DNA of 64,000 nucleotides, taken from positions 806,001 through 870,000 of the forward strand of contig JAZKUF010000001.1 of assembly GCA_036625225.1 (NCBI GenBank). The letters are read 5' to 3'. Source of the DNA: Accumulibacter jenkinsii. Its GTDB lineage: Bacteria > Pseudomonadota > Gammaproteobacteria > Burkholderiales > Rhodocyclaceae. Shown piece by piece: positions 6,634-15,510 of this stretch. How positions within the stretch are numbered: the stretch's first letter is position 1; every line of letters starts with the position of its first letter. The translations under genes were made by a program, and so were the position numbers. The notes under the pieces are model-generated. The model had not been told where the DNA came from, did no database searches, and worked only from the letters and a program-made list of their open reading frames with translations.

Positions 6634-9342
6634 ATGGATAGCGAGCGCCCTGATCCCGACCGGTTGCTGGATCGTCTGAATGCCGACGAAGCCAAGGCAA
6701 AACGCGGCAAACTGAAGATTTTTTTCGGCGCGTCAGCCGGGGTCGGAAAAACCTACGCCATGCTGGGCGACGCCAGACAGCAACTTTTACAGGCTGTGGA
6801 TGTGGTTATCGGCGTGGTGGAAACTCATGGTCGAATGGAAACCGAGATCATGACCGACGGCCTGGAGCGTTTGCCCCTGCGGGATTTTTCCTACCGGGAT
6901 CGTGTTCTGAAGGAATTTGATCTGGACGGTGCGCTGGCGCGCAAGCCGAACATCATTCTGATGGACGAACTGGCCCATTCCAATGTGGCCGGCTCGCGTC
7001 ACCCCAAACGCTGGCAGGATGTGGAGGAACTGCTGGCCGCTGGCATCAATGTGTATTCGACGGTCAATGTCCAGCATCTGGAGACCCTCAACGATATCGT
7101 CAGCGGCATCATCGGAATTCGCGTCTGGGAAACCGTTCCGGACCGGGTTTTTGATGACGCCAACGAAGTGATCGTGGTTGATTTCCCACCGGACGAGTTG
7201 CTTGAGCGCTTGCGTCAAGGCAAAGTGTATTTGCCGCAGCAGGCGGATCTGGCTTCGAAAAACTTTTTCCGCAAAGGCAACCTGCTGGCGCTGCGCGAGC
7301 TGGCGCTGCGCCGTACGGCCAACCGCGTGGATGGAGAAATGCAGGCTTACAGAAGCCGCAATTCGCTTTCGCCGGTGTGGCCCAACCGCGAATCGCTTCT
7401 GGCCTGTGTTGGCGAGAGCGAGCTGAGCGAGAAGATTGTCCGGGCCTGTGCTCGCCTGGCTGCGCAGCTCGATGTGCCATGGCACGCGGTTCATGTCGAA
7501 GCCGCCAGTCGGGCAACGAACGAGCGTCAGCGCCAGCACGTCCTCCGGATACTGAAGCTCGCTCAGGAGCTGGGAGCGACGACCGCGACCCTTGCCGCTC
7601 CAGCCATCGCTCCCGCCCTGGTTCGCTATGCCCGCGAACACAATCTTTCACGCCTGGTCATGGGACGGCCGGAGCACCGCTGGCGTTGGCCCTGGCAACG
7701 CACCCTCGGTGACACCATCGAAGGCGGGGTCGATGATCTGGATGTCCTGCGGATTGCGCTCCCCAGGACGACGCCGGCAAAAGCCGCCCCCTCGAACCAG
7801 CCTGAAGTTCGCGCCCGGATAAGCTGGAACGGCTATGCCGCCGCCTTGGCCGCTTGCGCCCTGACTGCACTATTGGCGACCCCCTTGCTGGGTGTGCTGG
7901 AGTTAACAAACATCGTCATGCTGTTCCTGCTGACCGTGATCGGTATTGCCCTGGTGTATGGCCGAGGCCCGGCAATTTTCGCCTCTTTTGTCGGCGTCGG
8001 TCTGTTTGACTTCTTCTTCGTTTCGCCCCGTTTCTCGTTTGTCGTTACCGATGCGCAATACCTCCTCACTTTTGCGGTGATGCTGATCATGGCTCTGGTC
8101 GTCGGCCAACTGATGGCGGGATTGAAGATTCAGGTGGCAGCGGTCACGGAGCGTGAGCAGCGCGTCAGCGGTCTCTATGAAATGGCGCGCGATCTGTCCG
8201 CAGCGCTGGTGGTCGAGCAGATCGCCGAAATTGGTACCCGCTTCCTCGTTCGGGAATTCGCAGCCAGGACGGCCGTTCTGGTGGCCGATGAGCAGGATCA
8301 ACTCAAGGTGTTGCCGGGGGCCACGACCGAGGTCGATAAGGGCGTCGCGCAGTGGGCCTTCGAACGTGGGGAAGCCGCCGGACGGGGAACGGATACCCTG
8401 CCTGCCTGCAAGTGTCTGGTGCTTCCGCTGAAAGCCACGATGCGATTGCGCGGTGTGCTGGGGGTGGAGCTGAAAGGAACCGGATTACTGGGATCAGAAC
8501 AGCGCCGTTTGCTCGACACCTGCGCATCGTTGATGGCCATCTCCATAGAGCGCATCCACTACATCGATGTCGCGCAAAAGACGACGCTGCAAATGGAATC
8601 GGAACGTCTGCGCAACTCGCTGCTCTCGACCATTTCGCACGATCTGCGAACGCCTCTGGCTGCATTGATCGGGTTGGCCGATACGGCTCAACTGACCAGG
8701 CCACCGCCGACCGAAGAGCAGCGGGAACTGATTCTGTCCATGCGCAATTCGGCAATGCGCATGACTGCACTGATCAACAATCTACTGGACATGGCACGCC
8801 TGGACTCCGGTGCGGTGCAATTGAATCGTCAGTGGCTACCTTTGGAAGAAGTGGTCGGCAGTGCATTCGGCGCCTGTGCATCACTGCTGGCAGGGCGTCC
8901 ACTGAGAGTTCACCTGGCGCCCGACCTGCCGCTCTTGCATCTGGATGCTGTCCTGATCGAGCGCGTCCTGGTCAACCTGTTTGAGAACGCCGGAAAATAT
9001 ACGCCCGCACAGACCTCGGTCGCGATTGAAGCCCACGCTGAAACCGACTTCGTGGTGGTGACCGTCAGCGACCAGGGACCCGGTTTGCCGAGTGGACGGG
9101 AGAACGCCATTTTCGAAAAATTCGAGCGGGGCAAGAAGGGAGGTTCTTCCTCCGGTGTGGGCTTGGGGCTGGCCATTTGTCGAGCGATAATGCAGGCCCA
9201 TGGCGGCTCGATTCGCGGTGAGACGCGAGTGGCAGGAGGAGCGAGCTTCATTCTGACCCTGCCGCGAGGCGAACCGCCGAGTGACGATGGCGGCACTGCC
9301 AACGCCGTTGAAACCCTTGCTGATTCGAACGCTATCAGATGA
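6634..9342 (+). CDS. kdpD: Sensor histidine kinase KdpD
   Basis: KdpD senses low potassium or osmotic stress and phosphorylates KdpE. The 902-aa protein has, in order, the N-terminal KdpD domain with Walker A GASAGVGKT (about 32-40), a universal-stress-protein-like domain (about 245-370), four closely packed membrane segments (about 396-495), a GAF-like region (about 510-640), the HisKA box SHDLRTPLAAL with His669, and an HATPase domain (NLFENAGKYTP, DQGPGLP, GVGLGLAICRAI). The full domain set implies a functional kinase. It begins 29 bases after kdpC and its TGA overlaps the kdpE ATG (ATGA). The c-di-AMP-related USP domain is an inferred ligand site only. Confidence 0.96.
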   Translation: MDSERPDPDRLLDRLNADEAKAKRGKLKIFFGASAGVGKTYAMLGDARQQLLQAVDVVIGVVETHGRMETEIMTDGLERLPLRDFSYRDRVLKEFDLDGALARKPNIILMDELAHSNVAGSRHPKRWQDVEELLAAGINVYSTVNVQHLETLNDIVSGIIGIRVWETVPDRVFDDANEVIVVDFPPDELLERLRQGKVYLPQQADLASKNFFRKGNLLALRELALRRTANRVDGEMQAYRSRNSLSPVWPNRESLLACVGESELSEKIVRACARLAAQLDVPWHAVHVEAASRATNERQRQHVLRILKLAQELGATTATLAAPAIAPALVRYAREHNLSRLVMGRPEHRWRWPWQRTLGDTIEGGVDDLDVLRIALPRTTPAKAAPSNQPEVRARISWNGYAAALAACALTALLATPLLGVLELTNIVMLFLLTVIGIALVYGRGPAIFASFVGVGLFDFFFVSPRFSFVVTDAQYLLTFAVMLIMALVVGQLMAGLKIQVAAVTEREQRVSGLYEMARDLSAALVVEQIAEIGTRFLVREFAARTAVLVADEQDQLKVLPGATTEVDKGVAQWAFERGEAAGRGTDTLPACKCLVLPLKATMRLRGVLGVELKGTGLLGSEQRRLLDTCASLMAISIERIHYIDVAQKTTLQMESERLRNSLLSTISHDLRTPLAALIGLADTAQLTRPPPTEEQRELILSMRNSAMRMTALINNLLDMARLDSGAVQLNRQWLPLEEVVGSAFGACASLLAGRPLRVHLAPDLPLLHLDAVLIERVLVNLFENAGKYTPAQTSVAIEAHAETDFVVVTVSDQGPGLPSGRENAIFEKFERGKKGGSSSGVGLGLAICRAIMQAHGGSIRGETRVAGGASFILTLPRGEPPSDDGGTANAVETLADSNAIR

Positions 9343-10037
9343 GCGAAATGCGGGCACGAGTATTGATCGTTGAGGACGAAGCCGACATCCGGCGCTTTGT
9401 CCGCATGGCTCTGGAGAGCGATGGACATACCGCTTTCGAGGCCGACTGCAGCAAGCGCGGATTGATCGAGGCCGGCAGCCGGCGGCCGGAACTGGTCATC
9501 CTTGATCTCGGTTTGCCCGATGGCGATGGCGTCGACTTCATTCGCGATTTGCGCGGTTGGTCGGCGTGTCCGGTCATCGTTCTATCGGCGCGCAGTCGTG
9601 AAGCGGACAAGATTGCCGCGCTCGATGCGGGAGCGGATGACTATCTGGTCAAGCCTTTTGGCGCCGGCGAGTTGATGGCACGCGTTCGCGCCCAGCTTCG
9701 TCGCCACCTGCAACAGACTTCTGACGGCCAACCGGTGATTCATTTTGGTGACATCTGTATTGACTTGACCCGTCGCGTCGTCGAACGCAAGGGACAGCCC
9801 TTGCACCTGACGCCCATCGAGTACCGCTTGTTGAGCTATCTGGCAACCCAGCCCAACCGGGTGGTCACGCATCGGCAATTGCTGAAAGTGGTCTGGGGAC
9901 CGGGGCATGCCGAGGATACCCATTACGTTCGGGTGCACATGGCCAACCTCCGTAAAAAGATCGAGGGGGATCCGTCGATGCCCAGGTATGTCCTCACTGA
10001 AGCGGGGATTGGGTACCGTTTCGTGATGCCGGGGTGA
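9339..10037 (+). CDS. kdpE: Response regulator KdpE
   Basis: KdpE is the OmpR-type response regulator that activates the kdp operon after phosphorylation by KdpD. The 232-aa protein has a receiver domain with the acidic pocket (VEDEAD), phospho-acceptor Asp56 in VILDLGLPDGDG and the conserved Lys of YLVKPF, followed by a winged-helix DNA-binding domain (HLTPIEYRLLSYLATQPNRVVTHRQLLKVVWG ... YVLTEAGIGYRF). It starts inside the last codon of kdpD, so sensor and regulator are translationally coupled. An obvious target is the AT-rich region before the operon. Confidence 0.96.
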   Translation: MSEMRARVLIVEDEADIRRFVRMALESDGHTAFEADCSKRGLIEAGSRRPELVILDLGLPDGDGVDFIRDLRGWSACPVIVLSARSREADKIAALDAGADDYLVKPFGAGELMARVRAQLRRHLQQTSDGQPVIHFGDICIDLTRRVVERKGQPLHLTPIEYRLLSYLATQPNRVVTHRQLLKVVWGPGHAEDTHYVRVHMANLRKKIEGDPSMPRYVLTEAGIGYRFVMPG

Positions 10038-10049
10038 ACCCGGGTTCAC
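10034..10049. repeat. 16-bp perfect palindrome over the kdpE stop codon
   Basis: The sequence GTGAACCCGGGTTCAC is a perfect palindrome containing the kdpE TGA. As RNA it could fold into a six-base-pair stem with a four-base CCGG loop. No run of T follows, so it is not a standard intrinsic terminator; it could act as a weak terminator or a dimer-binding site. The remaining space to the convergent gene at 10162 shows nothing else recognisable. Confidence 0.4.
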
Positions 10050-10161
10050 GCAACGATCCAGGTAAACATTGCTCAGGAGAATTTTCACCCGCGCCCTGTC
10101 GTCGCGCATCACCTGGGCATGCCCCAGCGAGCGCCCCTGCGGCTGCGGCAGGATTTCACCC

Positions 10162-10905
10162 CTACTGCCGTGGTGGTTGCGCCGGGCCGGCAGGCGGGTC
10201 GCGAAAAAATGCCGGCCCTGGCGGATCGAAATCCTTGAGTACCGGACTTTTTTGCGGCAGCGGCGCAGGTGGGCGGGGCCGCTGAACCGGGACGGGCAGC
10301 GGCTCTCGCCGGTGTCCCGGCCAGTGCCGCCTGAACTCGATATGGCGCAGATGGAAGGTGACCGGTTCCGCCCGCCTGATGACCGTTCCCGTGCGGTCGA
10401 CGATCGCCGCGTCGACCTGATGCGGCTGGTTGGCCGGCGGCAGGGTGTCCCCCCAGAACTCGGGCGAAATCATGAACTCGGTGGCGGTAAAGCGCTGGCC
10501 AACCGGCCGGCCATTGATGCTGACCGTGATCGCGTGCCCCTCGCCGAGCTGCAGCGCCGGCTCGATGGCGACCCGTACTTCGAAGAGCGCGGTGTTGGCC
10601 GCGACGCTGCCATGGTCCTCGGGAAAGACGATGCTGAAGCGGCGGTAGACCGACGCTGCAGCGGCGCGATGGCGAGCTTCGTCGGGCGCCTGGATCGCCT
10701 GCGGAACGGTGGCACGGGGAACCGGGACGGGCTGCACCACGTTGAGTTCGGGCAGGTTCACGGGTTTCGCGCCCGGCTGCGGCTTGTCGGAGTACACCGG
10801 TCCGCCGGCACCGCGGGTGACAAAGACCTCCTGCTGATCGGCCAGTGCGACGACCTGCAGCGCCAGGCACAGCCCGATCGGCACGACGAGGGCCAGGGTC
10901 TTCAT
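10162..10905 (-). CDS. Secreted DUF4124-like protein
   Basis: A 247-aa protein with an N-terminal signal peptide (MKTLALVVPIGLCLALQVVALA), followed by a DUF4124-like start: a short beta segment with VYSDKPQPGAKPVNLP, the typical 'transparent' motif of these envelope proteins. The middle (about 95-205) has a beta-sandwich feel with 'FRVAIEPALQLGEGHAITVSINGRPV'-like strands, and the C-terminus is very rich in proline and arginine. Function is unknown; location is probably periplasmic. Its ATG overlaps the stop of the hydrolase gene (ATGA), so it is the last gene of the five-gene operon that starts with the aldehyde dehydrogenase. Confidence 0.7.
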   Translation of the reverse strand: MKTLALVVPIGLCLALQVVALADQQEVFVTRGAGGPVYSDKPQPGAKPVNLPELNVVQPVPVPRATVPQAIQAPDEARHRAAAASVYRRFSIVFPEDHGSVAANTALFEVRVAIEPALQLGEGHAITVSINGRPVGQRFTATEFMISPEFWGDTLPPANQPHQVDAAIVDRTGTVIRRAEPVTFHLRHIEFRRHWPGHRREPLPVPVQRPRPPAPLPQKSPVLKDFDPPGPAFFRDPPAGPAQPPRQ

Positions 10906-11864
10906 CTTCGGATCGAGTGAGCAGCGCGCTGGTCGGTATCGGCGATCGGCGCCAGCGCCGCCAGCAGGGTGACGGCCACGCACGGTGAAAAGAGCATCGC
11001 GAGATGGCCGATGCCGGCAAGCGGACGATGAACTGCAGCCGGCAGGCGGAGGTTCGTGCAGGGCATGACGAAGTTGTCGTGCGGGCTGTAGATGACCACC
11101 GTCTCCCGTCCCGGCTTGGCAAGCGCCTCCAGCCAGGGGCTGCCGGGCTGCATCTGGCGGGCGTTCTGACCATAGCCGAGGTGCGCAAGTGCACTACCCT
11201 GGTGCGGCGTTCCCAGGGTCACGAGGCCGGCTACCCGCGCTTCGCCATAACGCTGCAGATAGGCGCGCGCGACCAGCCCGCCCATGCTGTGGCCGACGAG
11301 AATCAGCCGTTCGGCACCGGTTTCGGCGAGGACGGTGTCGATGCGGCGAGCGAGCGGATCGGTGAAATCGTCGATGCTGCAGTAGATCGGCTCGAGGTTG
11401 ATCGTCGCCACCGTCCAGCCGGCCGCCTGCAAGCGGCGGCGCAGCCACCACCAGGCGGCGCGTGAACAGCCGTAGCCGTGCACCAGCAGCACCGGCAGCC
11501 GTCGGGCGGTGCTGCTGGAGGGAACCGTACTGTGGTCAGCCGCGGGCGAGAGACGATCCACGCCCATCCACCAGCGCTCGAAGGGAGAGATGACGACGAA
11601 GTTGAGGACGAAAGCCGCGTACTCGCCAAGTACCATCAGCAGCGTTCGCCACAGCGACAGCCGCGGCGTCGGGGAAGGATCGCTGCGTGCCCAGACCCAG
11701 GCGCAGACCCAGGTCAGCGCGACCAGCGCCGCGCGCAGAAGGAGGACCGTAGTGAGCGCCGCGAGGGCGGCGGCCGCAGGCGAAGCGTCGAAAGCGTAGA
11801 TCGCCACCGTCCCATAGAGCGTCACTTCGACGAGCAGGGAAAAGAGCAGGGCGCGGGCGAGCAT
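10902..11864 (-). CDS. Membrane-anchored alpha/beta hydrolase (lipase-like)
   Basis: The 320-aa product begins with two or three hydrophobic segments (residues 1-50 and about 70-95) followed by an alpha/beta hydrolase domain. Oxyanion-hole sequence VLLVHGYGCSRAAW, nucleophile elbow GHSMGG (within LILVGHSMGGLVARAYLQRYG), and a late His in GIGHLAML are visible; the Asp is probably in YSPHDNFV. The pattern resembles triacylglycerol lipases and PGAP1-like esterases. It starts 10 bases after the GMC oxidoreductase gene and overlaps the DUF4124 gene by four bases. The operon context suggests it releases an alcohol from an ester for the downstream enzymes, which is inference. Confidence 0.8.
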   Translation of the reverse strand: MLARALLFSLLVEVTLYGTVAIYAFDASPAAAALAALTTVLLLRAALVALTWVCAWVWARSDPSPTPRLSLWRTLLMVLGEYAAFVLNFVVISPFERWWMGVDRLSPAADHSTVPSSSTARRLPVLLVHGYGCSRAAWWWLRRRLQAAGWTVATINLEPIYCSIDDFTDPLARRIDTVLAETGAERLILVGHSMGGLVARAYLQRYGEARVAGLVTLGTPHQGSALAHLGYGQNARQMQPGSPWLEALAKPGRETVVIYSPHDNFVMPCTNLRLPAAVHRPLAGIGHLAMLFSPCVAVTLLAALAPIADTDQRAAHSIRR

Positions 11865-11874
11865 GAACGTCTTT

Positions 11875-13482
11875 TCAGGCACTGCCGGGCAGCGGCCGGC
11901 CGGAGAGTTCAGCGGCCAGCAGCGTTGACTGGCGGGCGACGAGAGCAAAAATGGAGAGTTGCGGATTGGCCCCGAGGCTGGTCGGAAAGAGCGAACCGTC
12001 GTGCACCGACAGGTTGGCGAGCCAGAAGTGTCGCCCGCGGTGGTCGACGACGCCACGCCGGGGGGTCTCAGCCATCCCGCAGCCGCCCATCACGTGTGCG
12101 CTGACCACGCGACACAGCAGCGGCTTGAGCGGCAATTCGGCGATCCCCTGGCGGGCTTCGGCCCAGCTCGTATAACCGGGAGTGCTCTCGTGCACCGGCG
12201 TCACCCAGCGGGCGCCGGCGGCGAACTGGATCTCGGCCATCGCCAGCAGGGCACGGCGGGCGGCTTCCCAGATCACTTCGCCCAGCGGGTAGTCAAGCAC
12301 CGGCAGGCCCTGACTGCCGAGCCGCACTTCGCCGCCCCGGCTCTCGGGATGAAAACCATCACGCAGGAGCGCCAGCACCGAATTGACGTGGGTGAATTCG
12401 CGCATCAGCCGGGCATGCGCCTCGCCAAAACCCTGCAGAGTGGTCGCAAAGAGCACCGGGTGCAGCGGCGGCACTTCGAGCTTGAAGCCGAGCGGACCGT
12501 CGATCGGCGCCTGCTGCAGGAAGTGGTCACTGTAGACCGACTGCGGCGCGCCGGCATAGGCATCGACGCGATCGGGCATCAAGGCTGACGAGATCACCAC
12601 CGGGTGCAGGAAAGTGCGCTTGCCGAGCAGCCGGTAGGGGTCGGGAACGCCGCTACGCAGCAGCAGTGCCGGACTGCCGATGGCGCCGCCGGCGATGACG
12701 AAGTGACGGGCGTGCAGTTGCACCCGGTGGCCACCCGGGTGGACGCCGTCGGTTTGCAGCGCGCGGCAGTCGAGGGCGCGAACGCGGTTGCCGGCGTAGC
12801 GCAGGCGGTCGGCGCGCAGCCGGGTGTAGAGCGTCGCGCCGCGCTCGAGCGCGGCAGGAATCGTCGTCACCAGCATCGACTGCTTGGCGTTGGTCGGACA
12901 GCCCATGCCGCAGTAGCCCAGGTTCCAGCACCCCTTGACGTTGCGCGGGATGGCGCCGACCGGGATGCCGACCTTTTCGGCACCGGTGACGAGGATCCGG
13001 TTGTTCGGATTCGGCGGCATTTCCCAGGCATGGACCGACAGCTGTTGCTCGATCAGCGCGAACCATGGCGCCATCGATTCGACGGAGAGCTGCTGCAGGC
13101 CGAACTGGCGTTGCCAGAAATCGAAGACTACCGGCGGCGTCCGAAAGCTGCTAGTCCAGTTCACCGTCGTCGAGCCGCCGACGCAGCGTCCCTGCAGGAT
13201 ATTGATCGCCTTGTCGGCCGTCTTGCGCGCCGCCGATTCCTGATACAGGTCGGGGTAGGCTTCGGCCTCGCGCATTCTGAAATCGGTCGACGAACGCAAC
13301 GGCCCCTCTTCGACCAGCACGACCTTCAGCCCGGCCGCGCTGAGGATGTCGGCGCTCACCCCGCCGCCGGCGCCGGTGCCGACGATGACGACGTCGGCCT
13401 CGATCGTCTGACTGCTGCCGAGGGTCGAGGCGTCGATGTGCTTCCAGCCGGCAGCGAGGCCCGCCCTGATCGGATCGATCAT
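11875..13482 (-). CDS. GMC-family FAD-dependent oxidoreductase
   Basis: This 535-aa flavoenzyme has an N-terminal FAD-binding Rossmann motif VVIVGTGAGGGVSADIL (about 31-47), a second GMC signature region around 'GRCVGGSTTVNWTSSFRTP', and a C-terminal active-site block SAHVMGGCGMAETPRRGVVD with the catalytic-type His. Family members oxidise alcohols (choline, glucose, cholesterol, long-chain alcohols) to aldehydes or ketones. The sequence is closest in style to the fatty-alcohol-oxidase/gluconate-dehydrogenase large-subunit branch. It starts directly at the stop of the Tat-signal partner gene (TGATG), and together with the aldehyde dehydrogenase points to stepwise alcohol oxidation. The substrate cannot be told. 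Confidence 0.88.
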   Translation of the reverse strand: MIDPIRAGLAAGWKHIDASTLGSSQTIEADVVIVGTGAGGGVSADILSAAGLKVVLVEEGPLRSSTDFRMREAEAYPDLYQESAARKTADKAINILQGRCVGGSTTVNWTSSFRTPPVVFDFWQRQFGLQQLSVESMAPWFALIEQQLSVHAWEMPPNPNNRILVTGAEKVGIPVGAIPRNVKGCWNLGYCGMGCPTNAKQSMLVTTIPAALERGATLYTRLRADRLRYAGNRVRALDCRALQTDGVHPGGHRVQLHARHFVIAGGAIGSPALLLRSGVPDPYRLLGKRTFLHPVVISSALMPDRVDAYAGAPQSVYSDHFLQQAPIDGPLGFKLEVPPLHPVLFATTLQGFGEAHARLMREFTHVNSVLALLRDGFHPESRGGEVRLGSQGLPVLDYPLGEVIWEAARRALLAMAEIQFAAGARWVTPVHESTPGYTSWAEARQGIAELPLKPLLCRVVSAHVMGGCGMAETPRRGVVDHRGRHFWLANLSVHDGSLFPTSLGANPQLSIFALVARQSTLLAAELSGRPLPGSA

Positions 13483-13985
13483 CAGTGGATCCCTCGTGGT
13501 GGGCCGGGATAGCCAATCGCTTCCCAGGTATCGGGACCTGCATACCAGGCGCCGAAGGTGAGATCGTGCAATGCCCCATAGCCACTCTGCAACAGGCCGA
13601 GGCGGCTCGTTCGCCAGCTTTGAAGAAACTCGCCGACTTCGCTGATGCTCGCCTCGCGCCAGGGTCTGCCCACTCCGGCCAGCAGCAGGCGCGTCGGCGC
13701 GAGGACCAGCAGGCCAAACAGTTCGCCGATTTCCTGCTGCGTCGGCGGTGAAAGACCGGCAACCGTGGCGGCGATGCCATCGACCGTCACCGCGAGCAGC
13801 CGTTGCCGCTGCACGTGCTCCGCGGGCAGCGCCCCGTCGAGCAGCGCGTTGCACAGCGCAGCGAGCATCTCCCGCTCGGCGGCGCTCAGGGCGCGCCCGC
13901 CGGCGGCGTTCAGCCAGCCGGAAAAGGAGAGCAGCAGGCTGCCGGCGACACCGGCCTGGAGGAACTCCCGGCGTGACATCCTCAT
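13482..13985 (-). CDS. Tat-signal small subunit, gluconate-2-dehydrogenase-subunit-3-like
   Basis: A 167-aa protein with a twin-arginine signal (MSRREFLQAGVAGSLLLSFSGWLNAAGG) followed by an all-helical domain that begins LSAAEREMLAALCNALL, the layout of 'gluconate 2-dehydrogenase subunit 3' proteins that escort GMC oxidoreductases. Export of a folded dimer through Tat would carry the signal-less GMC partner with it; that is known for the family and inferred here. I chose the ATG at 13985, which overlaps the aldehyde dehydrogenase stop by ATGA; an ATG at 13979 directly before SRREF is an equal alternative. Confidence 0.78.
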   Translation of the reverse strand: MRMSRREFLQAGVAGSLLLSFSGWLNAAGGRALSAAEREMLAALCNALLDGALPAEHVQRQRLLAVTVDGIAATVAGLSPPTQQEIGELFGLLVLAPTRLLLAGVGRPWREASISEVGEFLQSWRTSRLGLLQSGYGALHDLTFGAWYAGPDTWEAIGYPGPPRGIH

Positions 13986-15400
13986 CGCAGCAGAATCCTC
14001 GTCAGACAATCGAACAGGGCCCCGTAAGGCGGCTTGAAGAGACCGATGGCGGACAGCCGCGATTGGCGAAAGACCGCCTTTCTGACCGAGAAGGTCTCGA
14101 AACCGGCAAAGCCATGGTAGCCCCCCATGCCGCTCGGGCCGACGCCCCCGAAAGGCAGGTCGTCCTGAGCAATGTGCAGGATCGTGTCATTGACCGTGAC
14201 GCCGCCGGAGACGGTCTGATCGAGGACGCGCTCGATGTTTGCCCCTTCCTGGTCGAAGTAATAGAGGGCGAGCGGCCGCGGCCGCTGATTGACGTAGCGA
14301 ATCGCTGCCTCGAGATCGCGGTAGGGCAGCACCGGCAGCAGCGGGCCGAAGATCTCCTCCTGCATGACGCGCAGGTGATCGGCAGCTTCGAGCAGCACGA
14401 CCGGCGACAGGCTTCGCCGCAGGGGATCGGCAACCGCCGCCGGCGCGAGATCAATGATCCTGGCCCCGGCCGCCCTCGCTTCGTCGAGGTAGGCACGGAG
14501 GCGGTCGTACTGGCGCTGATCGACGATCGTCGCGTAGTCGGGGTTCCTTTCGATCTGTGGATAACAGCTGCTGACAACGCGTTGTGCGGCGGCGATGAAA
14601 GCCTCTTCCTGGCCGGCCGGGAGCAGCACGTAGTCGGGCGCAATGCAGGTCTGCCCGGCGTTGAGGCACTTGCCGACGAGGATACGTTCGACCGCGCGCG
14701 TGAAATGGCCGCTGCCGGCGAGGCCGGGACCGATGATCGCCGGTGACTTGCCGCCGAGTTCGAGCGTCACCGGCGTCAGGTTGCCGGCCGCGGCGCGCAT
14801 CACCTCGCGGCCAACCGGCGTCGACCCGGTAAACAACAGGTGATCGAAAGGCAGTTGCGAAAACTCCCGGGCCACGCTGACCCCGCCTTCGACGACCGAT
14901 ACCTCATCGTCGGCAAAGTAGCGGCCGACCAGTTCGGCAAACAGTGCCGCGGTCGCCGGGGTGATCTCGGACATCTTGACCAGCACTCGATTGCCGGCAG
15001 CGAGCGCTGCCGCCAGGGGCGCTGCGGCGAGAAAGACCGGATAGTTCCAGGGCACGACGATGCCCACCGCACCCAGCGGCTGATGGCGCACTTCGGCGCG
15101 ACCGGGCTGGAACCACAGCGACACCGACCGCGCCTGCGGCCGCAGCCAGCGACGCAAGTGCCGGCGCGCGTGGCGGATCGCCTCATGGCTCGGAAAGAGT
15201 TCAAGCAGGCGCGTCTCGGCCGGTGGTCGATGGCCGAAATCGCGCCGCACGGCGTCGGCCAGCGCCGGCTCGTTGTCGAGCAGCAGCCGATCGAGGGCCT
15301 CCAGGCGGCGAAGGCGTACCGCGAGTTCAGGATTGGCATCGCCGCGGGCCGCAGCCTGAAGCCGGGCAAAACGGCTCGCCAGCGAATCGGCTGGCAGCAT
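13982..15400 (-). CDS. Aldehyde dehydrogenase (coniferyl-aldehyde-dehydrogenase type)
   Basis: The 472-aa protein is a compact NAD(P)-dependent aldehyde dehydrogenase. It shows the cofactor-binding PWNYP and FTGSTPVGREVM, the general-base Glu in LELGGKSP, and the catalytic Cys in NAGQTCIAPDY. The short length and C-terminal region PFGGVGPSGMGGYHG with a hydrophobic tail fit the coniferyl/fatty aldehyde dehydrogenase branch. It oxidises an aldehyde to its acid, logically the one produced by the GMC oxidoreductase two genes on. A good Shine-Dalgarno (AAGGAG) lies seven bases before the ATG at 15400, making this the first gene of the operon. Confidence 0.92.
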   Translation of the reverse strand: MLPADSLASRFARLQAAARGDANPELAVRLRRLEALDRLLLDNEPALADAVRRDFGHRPPAETRLLELFPSHEAIRHARRHLRRWLRPQARSVSLWFQPGRAEVRHQPLGAVGIVVPWNYPVFLAAAPLAAALAAGNRVLVKMSEITPATAALFAELVGRYFADDEVSVVEGGVSVAREFSQLPFDHLLFTGSTPVGREVMRAAAGNLTPVTLELGGKSPAIIGPGLAGSGHFTRAVERILVGKCLNAGQTCIAPDYVLLPAGQEEAFIAAAQRVVSSCYPQIERNPDYATIVDQRQYDRLRAYLDEARAAGARIIDLAPAAVADPLRRSLSPVVLLEAADHLRVMQEEIFGPLLPVLPYRDLEAAIRYVNQRPRPLALYYFDQEGANIERVLDQTVSGGVTVNDTILHIAQDDLPFGGVGPSGMGGYHGFAGFETFSVRKAVFRQSRLSAIGLFKPPYGALFDCLTRILLR

Positions 15401-15510
15401 CGATTTCTCCTTGCGAAGGGTCTTCGAATGGAAGTGTATTCTGCAGCGGGAGTTGCCGTTAGGCGACGCCCTCTAAACAGACAGCGCGGGCCGGCGCATA
15501 ATTCGTCGCC

